From contig NZ_DIGV01000017.1 in NCBI RefSeq assembly GCF_002419815.1, forward strand, positions 1-21,341: a stretch of DNA of 21,341 nt. The letters are read 5' to 3'. Both the position numbers and the translations under genes were made by a program. Of the stretch, positions 1-8,923 are shown piece by piece. Every line of letters begins with the position of its first letter. Position 1 is the stretch's first letter. Under the pieces are notes generated by a model. That model ran no database searches. It was not told the DNA's origin and saw only the letters and a list, made by a program, of their open reading frames with translations. The DNA comes from Brevundimonas sp. UBA5713 (GTDB lineage: Bacteria; Pseudomonadota; Alphaproteobacteria; Caulobacterales; Caulobacteraceae).

Positions 1-634
1 AATCAATGGGTCCTGAGCCTAGTTTGGATTTGTCGCCGTGTTTTAAGCCACTAAGGAAAAATGACAGCGTTCCAAAATCCCAGAGCTCTATGGACATCCA
101 TAGAGGCATCGGAGGGAGATACTTACTATTGTAATGTTTTACGAATTCGTCTCTTGAACGGTGTTCGTTGTGATCAAGTCGGTGTAGCCATTCTTGATGG
201 CCGGTTCCGCGGGTCTTTGGGTTCAGCTTAGTGGTAAAATGGCCGCTTAACTCGCTAGGTTCGCGGTGTGCTATTGAGCTACGTACGGACAGAGTATGAG
301 CAATATGAACTCGTACTGCGACCTCTATGCGCTCAATAGCGTCAGCAATTAGTAGCCGCAGTTTTTTGTCAAAGACGTAGAGTTGGGCTACGTGCTCAAG
401 ATGTGAGTTTGGTTTGAACGGATCGAGCGCCTTAAAAATCGGCTTACCGTTATGGCCTTCCGCCTCTACAACTTGTCTCATTGGATACCAGTATCCGCTG
501 AGACGATAGTATCCGACTCGGTCAAGAAGATGTTTAGCGGCTAGGTCATCTGTAATTATAAGGCCACGATCTTTCAGCAAAATAATCTGCTGATCTATCG
601 CTAAGTGAGCCTTATTGTAGGGGATCAAATCCAT
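1..634 (-). CDS. Abi_2 family (AbiD/AbiF-like) abortive infection protein, C-terminus beyond window
   Basis: Reading the minus strand from an ATG at 634 gives an uninterrupted frame of 211 codons to the left edge, so this is a partial gene. Landmarks match the Abi_2 family (phage-resistance proteins such as lactococcal AbiD/AbiF, HEPN-like fold): QQIILLKDRGLIITD at residues 15-29, GYYRLSGYWYP at 41-51, DKKLRLLIADAIERIEV at 89-105, the SRDEFVKHYNSKY block at 160-172, and LWMSIELWDFGTLS at 178-191. R108 and H113 form an R-x4-H pair, the kind of motif that is catalytic in HEPN ribonucleases. A TAG stop lies upstream in frame; an in-frame TTG at 649 is a possible alternative start, and no good ribosome binding site supports either. 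Base composition is clearly more AT-rich than the rest of the window, which suggests horizontal acquisition. Family assignment is strong; phage defence is inferred from the family. Confidence 0.88.
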   Translation of the reverse strand, partial: MDLIPYNKAHLAIDQQIILLKDRGLIITDDLAAKHLLDRVGYYRLSGYWYPMRQVVEAEGHNGKPIFKALDPFKPNSHLEHVAQLYVFDKKLRLLIADAIERIEVAVRVHIAHTLSVRSSIAHREPSELSGHFTTKLNPKTRGTGHQEWLHRLDHNEHRSRDEFVKHYNSKYLPPMPLWMSIELWDFGTLSFFLSGLKHGDKSKLGSGPID

Positions 635-909
635 TAAAGGACGCCCCAATTGAAAACCGACCCGTACATCCTAGGATGAAGAGGGGCCGGCCGTATTAAG
701 GTTGTACATACACGATTTTTGTTTCTTGTCACGCAAAATGTGAATGCCATCAGTGAAGCCCCCTTCAATCTCGACTTTAGATATTCACGGTATTGTAATT
801 TTCAGAAAGGCCCAAGGACAACTCCTTGGGCCTTTCCGTTATGCGGGTTTCGCATTCTTAGTGGGCCACGGTCATAAGGCTCCGCCTTCTCGACCCGACG
901 CGGCCTGAT
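635..909. other. AT-rich intergenic stretch at the accessory/core boundary
   Basis: No convincing reading frame, tRNA or tmRNA signature is visible. The left two thirds share the AT-rich composition of the Abi_2 gene, and composition returns to the GC-rich norm at about 840. It contains a strong inverted repeat (805-836) and a small hairpin, AAGGC-TCC-GCCTT, at 876-888 just past the oxidoreductase stop codon. The Abi_2 promoter should lie between 635 and about 760 on the minus strand, but I see no clear -35/-10 pair. Confidence 0.5.
805..836. terminator. Strong hairpin, probable transcription terminator
   Basis: GAAAGGCCCAAGG at 805-817 is the exact reverse complement of 824-836, giving a 13-bp perfect stem with a 6-nt loop. 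It lies about 75 bp past the stop of the minus-strand oxidoreductase gene, between it and the Abi_2 gene, so terminating the oxidoreductase transcript is the natural role. There is no proper U-tract on either strand, so function and direction are inferred. Confidence 0.55.
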
Positions 910-2034
910 TTAGACGGCGTTCCCGTTCCTGTCCGGATAGTCCGTATAGCCCTCAGCGCCGCCGCCGTAGAAGGTGGCTTTGTCCGGCACGGCGATCTCG
1001 CTGCCTTCGCGGAAGCGTTCGGCTAGGTCGGGGTTGGCGATGAAGGGAGCACCGAAGGCGACGGCGTCGGCGGTGCCGGTTTCCAGCAGGGCCTCGGCCT
1101 TGGCTTGAGTATAGCCACCGGCATAGAGGATCGTGCCCTTATAGGTATCGCGAAGGCGCTGGCGGAAGCCGTCGGGATAGATGTTCTCGCCCCACTCGGC
1201 CATGTGCAGATAGGCGATGCCGCGCTTCTCGAGCTCGGCGGCCAGATAGAGGGTCATCTCCTCGGCCTCGATGGTGCCGTCGATGTCATTGATGAACTGC
1301 GGCGCCCATGGCGACAGGCGGATGCCCACACGGTCCGGCCCGATAGCGGCGGCGACGGCATCGATCACCTCCAGCACGAAGCGGGCGCGGTTCTCCATCG
1401 AGCCACCGTACTGGTCGGTGCGGGTATTGGTCTGCGGCGACAGGAACTGGGCCAGCAGATAGCCATTGGCACCGTGCAGCTCGACCATGTCAAAGCCGGC
1501 TTCGATGGCGTTACGCGCGGCCTGTGCGAACTCGAACACCACGGTCGGGATGCCGCGATAGGCGCTGAGTTCATAGGGCGTATCGGTCGGCACCTGACCG
1601 GGGGTGCCGTTCTCGTCCAGCGCAAAGGTGGTGGCGTTGGCGCGGATGGCCGACGGCGCAACAGGCGGCAGGCCCTTGGGCAGGACGGACGAGTGCGAGA
1701 TACGGCCCACATGCCACAGCTGGGCCGCGATCAGCCCGCCCTTGGCGTGGACGGCGTCCGTCACCTTTTTCCACGCCTCGGTTTGCGGTTCAGAATAGAT
1801 GCCCGGCGTATAGAGATAGCCCTGCCCGCCCTCGGACACCTGCGTGCCCTCGGTGATGATCAGGCCCGCACTGGCGCGCTGTCCATAATAGGTCGCGGTC
1901 AGATTGGTGGCGGCCTTTTCAGGATTGTCGGCGCGCGAGCGGGTCATAGGGGCCATGACGATGCGGTTTTTGAGGGTGACCGCGCCGACTTTCAGGGGCT
2001 GGAAAAGCGTGTCTTTGGTAGTGTCTTGGGGCAT
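910..2034 (-). CDS. Old Yellow Enzyme family NAD(P)H:flavin oxidoreductase (N-ethylmaleimide/xenobiotic reductase type)
   Basis: This 374-residue protein is an FMN-dependent TIM-barrel ene-reductase of the NemA/OYE class, cytosolic, reducing activated C=C bonds or nitro compounds with NAD(P)H. Visible landmarks are LKNRIVMAPMTRSRA at 21-35 (T31 in the flavin-tuning position), QLWHVGRISH at 105-114, the substrate-binding pair H187/N190 in ELHGANGYLLAQF, YGGSMENRARF at 209-219, and the C-terminal phosphate-binding strand AFGAPFIANPDL. Many relatives have FGR where this protein has FGA. Length is typical. The ATG at 2034 has only a weak ribosome binding site (AAAGG about 10 nt upstream). A dyad about 25-45 bp upstream suggests repressor control. 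The physiological substrate cannot be told from sequence, so no gene symbol is given. Confidence 0.93.
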   Translation of the reverse strand: MPQDTTKDTLFQPLKVGAVTLKNRIVMAPMTRSRADNPEKAATNLTATYYGQRASAGLIITEGTQVSEGGQGYLYTPGIYSEPQTEAWKKVTDAVHAKGGLIAAQLWHVGRISHSSVLPKGLPPVAPSAIRANATTFALDENGTPGQVPTDTPYELSAYRGIPTVVFEFAQAARNAIEAGFDMVELHGANGYLLAQFLSPQTNTRTDQYGGSMENRARFVLEVIDAVAAAIGPDRVGIRLSPWAPQFINDIDGTIEAEEMTLYLAAELEKRGIAYLHMAEWGENIYPDGFRQRLRDTYKGTILYAGGYTQAKAEALLETGTADAVAFGAPFIANPDLAERFREGSEIAVPDKATFYGGGAEGYTDYPDRNGNAV

Positions 2035-2057
2035 GGGGGGAGCCTTTATGCGATCAT

Positions 2058-2083
2058 CAAATATCTACGTCAGTTGATATTGG
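2058..2083. promoter_or_regulatory. Candidate operator dyad upstream of the OYE gene
   Basis: An imperfect palindrome is centred near 2070. The left half AATATC-t-AC (2060-2068) mirrors the right half GT-t-GATATT (2073-2081), with 4 central bases unpaired. Its centre is about 36 bp upstream of the oxidoreductase ATG, overlapping where the promoter must be. OYE genes are commonly controlled by small repressors (TetR/NemR-like or HxlR-like) that bind such dyads. No regulator gene is adjacent here, so the cognate factor is unknown. Confidence 0.45.
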
Positions 2084-2138
2084 AACCGTACCTGTTGCGA
2101 ACAAGCGCGGCCGCGCGCGAATAATTTAAAACAATGAA

Positions 2139-2166
2139 AAAGGGCGGCTCTTTCGAGCCGCCCTTT
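2139..2166 (-). terminator. Rho-independent terminator of acnA
   Basis: A perfect 12-bp GC-rich stem (2139-2150 with 2155-2166) encloses a 4-nt loop. Read on the minus strand it is followed directly by TTTTTCATTGTTTT. It starts about 25 bp beyond the acnA stop codon, the expected place and orientation. Confidence 0.88.
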
Positions 2167-2190
2167 GCATTCGAACCCAAAGGTCCGGAC

Positions 2191-4890
<2,700 letters not shown>

Positions 4891-5079
4891 ATGGTGGTCC
4901 TCTGACTAAAGCCGCCCGACAATTCGGTTGCGCCTTCGCGCGCTGGACGCCAGGGCACACAGGTCCCTTGCGCGCGCGGCGAAAGCCCGCTGCGGCTGCA
5001 AGGGGCATATAAGCACGCTGGGCGGACACGTCCATGAATCCACAACGCTGTCGTGGATATTGAGAAAGGTTCGCAAGTT

Positions 5080-5694
5080 TTGGACGCTTTGACGATCCAA
5101 TCCCTGTCTCTGACGCGCGGTGAGCGGCGGCTGTTCAGCGGGCTTGATCTGGCGCTGTCCGCCGGTCAGGCGCTGGCGCTGACGGGGGCCAATGGCGCGG
5201 GCAAGACCAGCCTGCTGCGGGCCATTGCGGGCTTTATTGCGCCCGATGACGGTGTGGTGCGCTTCATGCGGGACGGATCGGAAAAAGAGGCCGAGACGGC
5301 GCGGCGCGAGGATGTGCATCTGCTGGGCCATCTGGAGGGGCTGAAACCCACCCGCACGGCGCGGCAGGAACTGATGTTCCAGACACGGTATCTGGGTGGA
5401 GACAGCGCGCGCGCCGAGACGGCGATCACGCGCTTGCGTCTGACACCTCTACTGGATCTGGAAACGCGCAGGCTGTCGGCGGGGCAAAAACGCCGCCTCA
5501 GCTTTGCGCGCCTGTTGGGGGCGCCGCGCGCCCTGTGGCTGCTGGACGAACCCTTGGCCCCGCTGGACGAGACGTGGCGGGCCGAGATGGCCGTGCTGAT
5601 GCAGGAGCACATGGACGGCGGCGGGATGATTATCGCCGCAGTGCATGATCCGTTGCCCTTGCCCTGTCTGTCGCTTGATCTGGGGGCGTTGTGA
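5080..5694 (+). CDS. ccmA: Cytochrome c maturation heme exporter, ATP-binding subunit CcmA
   Basis: This is the ATPase subunit of the CcmABCD complex that releases holo-CcmE during c-type cytochrome biogenesis, at the cytoplasmic face of the inner membrane. From the TTG at 5080 the protein has 204 residues, usual for CcmA. It shows Walker A GANGAGKT (about 36-43), ABC signature LSAGQKRRLSFARL (from about 132), Walker B LWLLDEPLAPLD (about 152-163) and the switch histidine in AAVHDP (about 189). The start at 5080 is chosen because GAGAAAGG sits 10 nt upstream; an in-frame GTG at 5053 would add 9 residues but lacks a ribosome binding site, and a TGA closes the frame at 5035. The stop overlaps the ccmB start by one base (TGATG), so the two are translationally coupled. 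Confidence 0.93.
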   Translation: MDALTIQSLSLTRGERRLFSGLDLALSAGQALALTGANGAGKTSLLRAIAGFIAPDDGVVRFMRDGSEKEAETARREDVHLLGHLEGLKPTRTARQELMFQTRYLGGDSARAETAITRLRLTPLLDLETRRLSAGQKRRLSFARLLGAPRALWLLDEPLAPLDETWRAEMAVLMQEHMDGGGMIIAAVHDPLPLPCLSLDLGAL

Positions 5695-6359
5695 TGGGGG
5701 CGGTGTCGGCTCTGTTTCGCCGCGAGGTCTCGCTGGCGTGGGGTGGCGGAGGCGGTCCGCTGCTGGCCTGCGGCTTCATGGTGTGTCTGACGGCCATGCT
5801 GCCTCTGGCGGCGGGGGGCGATCCGCAAGTTCTGGCACCTACGGCCTCGGGCATGGCGTGGATGGCGCTGGCGGTCGCATCCCTGTTGTCACTGGAGCGG
5901 ATGTTCGAGCGCGATTTCGAGGACGGCTCTTTGGATATTCTGGCCATGGGGCCCCTGCCGCTGGAGGCGGTAGTGGCGATCAAGGCTGTGGCCCAGTGGC
6001 TGGCAACAGGCTTGCCGCTAGCGGTGATGGCACCTTTGTCGGCGCTGGTGCTGGGGCAACCGGCGGAGTTGATTGTGCTGACGGGTATTTCAGCACTGCT
6101 GGGCGGGCTGGGTTTTGCCTTTACCGGTGCCTTGGGCGCGGCCTTGGCGCTGGGGTCGCGTCGCGGAGGGCTGTTGATCGCGGTAATCGTCTTGCCGCTG
6201 TTCATCCCGCCGGTCGTGTTTGGCGCAGGCGCTTTGACGCGCGCGGCCATGGGAGTGCCGGTCGGATCAGCCTTGGCGCTACTGGGGGCCTATGTGCTTT
6301 TTGCTATGGTCATCGCTCCGCTGGCCGGTGCCGCAGCGGTGCGCAACGCCCAGTCGTAA
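5694..6359 (+). CDS. ccmB: Cytochrome c maturation heme exporter, permease subunit CcmB
   Basis: This 221-residue integral membrane protein is the permease partner of CcmA. It has about six hydrophobic segments, and the family-typical stretch LLSLERMFERDFEDGSLD lies between the second and third, followed by LPLEAVVAIKAVAQWL. The ATG at 5694 is preceded by an in-frame GTG at 5691; the ATG shares its first base with the ccmA stop. In related alphaproteobacteria ccmC and ccmD often follow in the same operon, but here the next gene is convergent and unrelated (stop only about 4 bp away), so ccmC/ccmD must be elsewhere. Confidence 0.92.
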   Translation: MGAVSALFRREVSLAWGGGGGPLLACGFMVCLTAMLPLAAGGDPQVLAPTASGMAWMALAVASLLSLERMFERDFEDGSLDILAMGPLPLEAVVAIKAVAQWLATGLPLAVMAPLSALVLGQPAELIVLTGISALLGGLGFAFTGALGAALALGSRRGGLLIAVIVLPLFIPPVVFGAGALTRAAMGVPVGSALALLGAYVLFAMVIAPLAGAAAVRNAQS

Positions 6360-6363
6360 GTAA

Positions 6364-7038
6364 TCAGCGCTGGCGGATGGTGACATAGAAGGCGCCGTCG
6401 CCGCCGTGGCGCCGGTGGGCACTGGCAAAACCGGACACTATGTGGCGCAGGTGCGGGCTGGATAGCCATTCCACCAGAGAGGCGCGAATAACGCCCCCGC
6501 CCCGTCTGCCCTGTCCGGTGATGACCAGAACCGAGCGCAGGCCTCTTGCCTGACTGCCCATCAAAAACGCCCGTAGCTGGTCTTCGGCCTCAAAGCGGCC
6601 AAAACCGTGCAGATCGATGCGGGCCTCGATCGGATCGCGCTCCCGCGACAGGCGGCGCTGCCGGCGCGGCTCCAGCTCTTCAGGAGCGGAGCGAGGGCCG
6701 TGGGTGCGCTGTCGTTCCGCCTGCAACATACCCGCGATCAGGGCGGCTGTGCCTGCGGCCTCGGCGGTCAGCGAGGCTTGGGTCGTCGGTGTGGCCGTGG
6801 GCGTGACGCCCGTAGGCTGGGCCTTGGGCGTGCGGGCTTTGGCTTTCGGTTTGGCCTTGGCTTTAGGCGTCGCAGGCGGTTCTTCACCCAGATAGGTGGC
6901 CATTTCTGCCAGTGCCGCCTCCACATCGTCGGGTGCCACATAGGCCGACTTGGTCGGCGCTTGTGGCGTGACGGTGCGCGTCACCCGTTTCCACAGGCGA
7001 CGGTCATCTTCACTGGGACGCGGCGGGCGGCGGGCCAC
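6364..7038 (-). CDS. Smr (MutS2 C-terminal-like) domain protein
   Basis: This 224-residue protein has three parts: a basic N-terminal segment, a low-complexity linker of about 58-90 rich in Ala, Lys, Pro and Thr (PKAKAKPKAKARTPKAQP), and a C-terminal Smr domain from about 137. The Smr hallmarks are IDLHG at 141-145 and VITGQGRRGGGVIR at 172-185, with a terminal FYVTIRQR strand. Stand-alone Smr proteins are nucleic-acid-binding proteins, often endonucleases; E. coli SmrB (YfcN) cleaves mRNA at collided ribosomes. The exact target here is unknown. It begins 4 bp after the HTH gene, implying one transcript, and converges tightly on ccmB. Confidence 0.88.
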   Translation of the reverse strand: MARRPPRPSEDDRRLWKRVTRTVTPQAPTKSAYVAPDDVEAALAEMATYLGEEPPATPKAKAKPKAKARTPKAQPTGVTPTATPTTQASLTAEAAGTAALIAGMLQAERQRTHGPRSAPEELEPRRQRRLSRERDPIEARIDLHGFGRFEAEDQLRAFLMGSQARGLRSVLVITGQGRRGGGVIRASLVEWLSSPHLRHIVSGFASAHRRHGGDGAFYVTIRQR

Positions 7039-7042
7039 CCAC

Positions 7043-7279
7043 TCAGACTTTGTCGTCAGGGTCGAAGGCAGCCGGTCCCGGAACGTGGGTGAGGATGTCG
7101 CCCGGCTGACAGTTCAGTTCGCGGCACAGGGCATCCAGCGTCGAAAAGCGCACGGCGCGAGCCTTGCCGGTCTTCAGGATAGACAGATTGGCGACGGTCA
7201 CGCCGACCCTGTCGGCGAGTTCCGTGAGGGACATGCGCCGTTCGGCAAGGAGTCTGTCGAGTTGGACGCGAATGGCCAT
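7043..7279 (-). CDS. Small Xre/Cro-CI family HTH regulator (YozG-like)
   Basis: This 78-residue protein is essentially one helix-turn-helix domain: IRVQLDRLLAERRMSLTELA then RVGVTVANLSILKTGKAR as the helix-turn-helix, then FSTLDALCRELNCQPGDIL, ending shortly after. That is the compact Cro/CI type found beside DUF2975 membrane proteins (YozG/YoaS in Bacillus). It begins 24 bp after the DUF2975 gene and ends 4 bp before the Smr gene, all on the minus strand. It may regulate its own operon or respond to its membrane partner; that is inference. Confidence 0.87.
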   Translation of the reverse strand: MAIRVQLDRLLAERRMSLTELADRVGVTVANLSILKTGKARAVRFSTLDALCRELNCQPGDILTHVPGPAAFDPDDKV

Positions 7280-7303
7280 GAGTCATGCTTTAGCGGTTTT
7301 AGA

Positions 7304-7891
7304 TCAGATCGTCAGTTCGGATTCGCGTCGCAGGCGGGTGCCTTCGCGGAAAACTTCCGAAAGCACGAAAACGATAATGACCGCGAAACCGGGGGTGAAA
7401 AGCTCGCTGATGCCGGGGGCTTCGATAGCACCGGGAGCCAGATGGCGCGCAGCCACGGTCTGCGCGATCCAGCCTCCTATAGCGACGAGCGTCAGCGCTA
7501 TACCGATGCGCTGCAGACGCGACACGTTTTTGGGCTGGAAGGGGTCGCCCATCAGCAGGCTGGCAAAAATGCGCCGCAACTGGCGCAGAATAATAAAAAA
7601 GCCCGCGAAATAGGCCACAGACAGGCCGATGGCGAACAGCAGCAGGCTGCGTGACAGGGGCATCTGGCGCGCCTCGGCGCCAGTGTCGATGGTCACACTG
7701 AGCTGGGAAAGGGGCACAAAGATCGCGGCGACAAAGGCGATGGCTGCGATCAGGGTCGCTGTCGCCATGACCCAATAGGCCACATCGACGGTCGTCTTGA
7801 GAATACGGGCCAGCAGCCCCGATCCGGGCGCATGGGCGGTAAGCGGTACGTGATGCTTGCGGTCGGAAAAGGTTTTCAGGCCCATGATCAT
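7304..7891 (-). CDS. DUF2975 family membrane protein
   Basis: This 195-residue protein has four predicted transmembrane segments (about 36-60, 82-103, 128-147 and 166-182). It carries the family signature: GDPFQPKNVSRLQRIG at 115-130 after the second membrane span, and a C-terminal EVFREGTRLRRESELTI. The family's biochemical role is unknown; it is regularly paired with a small Xre regulator, as here, suggesting a membrane-sensor/regulator pair. Two starts are possible (ATG at 7891 or 7885); neither has a strong ribosome binding site. Confidence 0.82.
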   Translation of the reverse strand: MIMGLKTFSDRKHHVPLTAHAPGSGLLARILKTTVDVAYWVMATATLIAAIAFVAAIFVPLSQLSVTIDTGAEARQMPLSRSLLLFAIGLSVAYFAGFFIILRQLRRIFASLLMGDPFQPKNVSRLQRIGIALTLVAIGGWIAQTVAARHLAPGAIEAPGISELFTPGFAVIIVFVLSEVFREGTRLRRESELTI

Positions 7892-7926
7892 ATCTGTGAC
7901 CGCGTGTTCGAAGGGATTGAAGATCT

Positions 7927-7962
7927 GCGCTGTGCCCTTTGGAGGGGCTCAGGACACAGCGC
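7927..7962. other. Stem-loop between the miniprotein gene and the DUF2975 gene
   Basis: GCGCTGTG at 7927-7934 pairs perfectly with CACAGCGC at 7955-7962, with a 20-nt loop that can form an inner CCCT/AGGG hairpin. On the plus strand it is followed by TAGTTTTTG, resembling an intrinsic terminator, yet no plus-strand gene ends here. On the minus strand it lies between the miniprotein stop (8002) and the DUF2975 start (7891), where it could attenuate or terminate, though no U-tract follows. Confidence 0.4.
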
Positions 7963-8001
7963 TAGTTTTTGCGATCTTCGGCACCTTCGTCAAAGCCTGT
8001 A

Positions 8002-8118
8002 TCACAGGGCTTGAAGAATGGTCGCCAGAGCCGCCACCGGCATGGCGGCAATCATGATGGTGTTCAGGAAGGCATAGCCAAGGTTGTCCATGAACTGGGA
8101 AGCTTTCATCGAGGTCAT
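8002..8118 (-). CDS. 38-residue single-span membrane miniprotein
   Basis: The minus strand holds a short frame with ATG at 8118 and TGA at 8004-8002. It is preceded by TTTGGAG with 8 nt spacing, one of the better ribosome binding sites here. The product starts MTSMKASQFMDNLGYAF and continues with a hydrophobic helix (about residues 13-37, rich in Ile, Ala, Met and Leu) ending ILQAL. There are no charged residues after D11, so it is probably an inner-membrane single-span peptide. I do not recognise the family. It lies upstream of DUF2975-HTH-Smr on the same strand, separated by about 110 bp and a stem-loop, so co-transcription is possible but unproven. Coding status rests on the ribosome binding site and composition. 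Confidence 0.6.
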   Translation of the reverse strand: MTSMKASQFMDNLGYAFLNTIMIAAMPVAALATILQAL

Positions 8119-8263
8119 CAGTCAATCTCCAAAGTTAGATGTTTCGTGTTGTGATTTGCTCATTCGTGGATCAATGTCCCTTCCTGAGCGGTAGATCGGG
8201 ATCGGTTTTGATCGCCGTTCTTGAGATTGAAGATGAACCGTGCGGTGTCGAATTGCACGTTAC

Positions 8264-8280
8264 ATATCGTTTAACGATAT
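8264..8280. promoter_or_regulatory. Perfect palindrome ATATCGTT-T-AACGATAT, candidate operator
   Basis: Two 8-bp arms, ATATCGTT (8264-8271) and AACGATAT (8273-8280), are exact reverse complements around one base. The site lies 40 bp upstream of rdgB (plus) and about 145 bp upstream of the miniprotein gene (minus), in a locally AT-rich promoter-like stretch. Dyads of the ATATCG...CGATAT type resemble operators of small winged-helix repressors such as PadR-family proteins; that assignment is inference. Which of the two divergent genes it controls is unclear. Confidence 0.5.
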
Positions 8281-8320
8281 TAAACTTTCGCAAGGTTCAA
8301 AGACCGTCTAGAAAGACCTC

Positions 8321-8923
8321 ATGAAACTCCGTCTTATCAAAGGGATGCGGCTGGTGGCCGCGACCCACAATCCGGGCAAGGCACGCGAGATCGAGGCGCT
8401 GCTGGACGGAAATTACGAGATTGTCACCGCTGGCTCGCTGAATTTACCCGAGCCGGAGGAGACCGAGAGCACCTTTGTGGGCAATGCCATGCTCAAGGCG
8501 CGCCATGCTGCGACCCTGTCGGGCGAGGTCTGTCTGGCCGATGACAGCGGACTGTCCGTTGCCGCGCTGGAAGGAGCTCCGGGCATTTATTCCGCGCGCT
8601 GGGCCGGTCCGGAAAAAGACTTCTCCATGGCCATGCAAAAGGTCGAGCAGCGACTGGAAGAGATCGCGGCCACCGATCGCTCGGCATGGTTTACCTCGGC
8701 ACTGGCCGTGGCTTGGCCCGATGGCACCTGTGTGGTGGTCGAAGGCCGCATCGACGGGCAGCTGGTCTTCCCGCCGCGCGGCGATCGTGGTTTTGGTTAC
8801 GACCCGATCTTCCTGCCCGATGGCTATGAGCAGACCTTCGGCGAGATGAGCCCCGAGGAAAAAGATGCCATCAGCCACCGCGCCCGCGCCTTTGTCAGCC
8901 TGAAGGCGGCCCTGATTGATTGA
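8321..8923 (+). CDS. rdgB: RdgB/HAM1 family non-canonical purine NTP pyrophosphatase
   Basis: This 200-residue enzyme hydrolyses dITP, XTP and related deaminated purine nucleotides to monophosphates, keeping them out of DNA and RNA. Family motifs are in order: ATHNPGKAREIEALL at 14-28, LADDSGLSVAALEGAPGIYSAR at 72-93 (cited by position) containing the metal-binding acidic pair, GFGYDPIF at 157-164 and SHRARAF at 185-191. The ATG at 8321 has only a weak AGAAAG upstream; an in-frame ATG at 8345 would trim 8 residues. The last 8 bases overlap hemW. The rph gene that often precedes rdgB in alphaproteobacteria is absent. Confidence 0.95.
   Translation: MKLRLIKGMRLVAATHNPGKAREIEALLDGNYEIVTAGSLNLPEPEETESTFVGNAMLKARHAATLSGEVCLADDSGLSVAALEGAPGIYSARWAGPEKDFSMAMQKVEQRLEEIAATDRSAWFTSALAVAWPDGTCVVVEGRIDGQLVFPPRGDRGFGYDPIFLPDGYEQTFGEMSPEEKDAISHRARAFVSLKAALID

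Noticed and set aside
635..909. tRNA or tmRNA gene as an integration site next to the Abi_2 gene
   Set aside because: No T-arm, CCA end or cloverleaf could be found on either strand; the inverted repeat at 805-836 is simply hairpin-like.
1105..2124. 339-codon plus-strand frame opposite the OYE gene
   Set aside because: It is an antisense shadow of a well-supported flavin oxidoreductase.
5645..6388. 247-codon plus-strand frame overlapping ccmB
   Set aside because: It is a Gly/Arg-rich out-of-frame shadow; the ccmB frame has the expected membrane segments and family motif.
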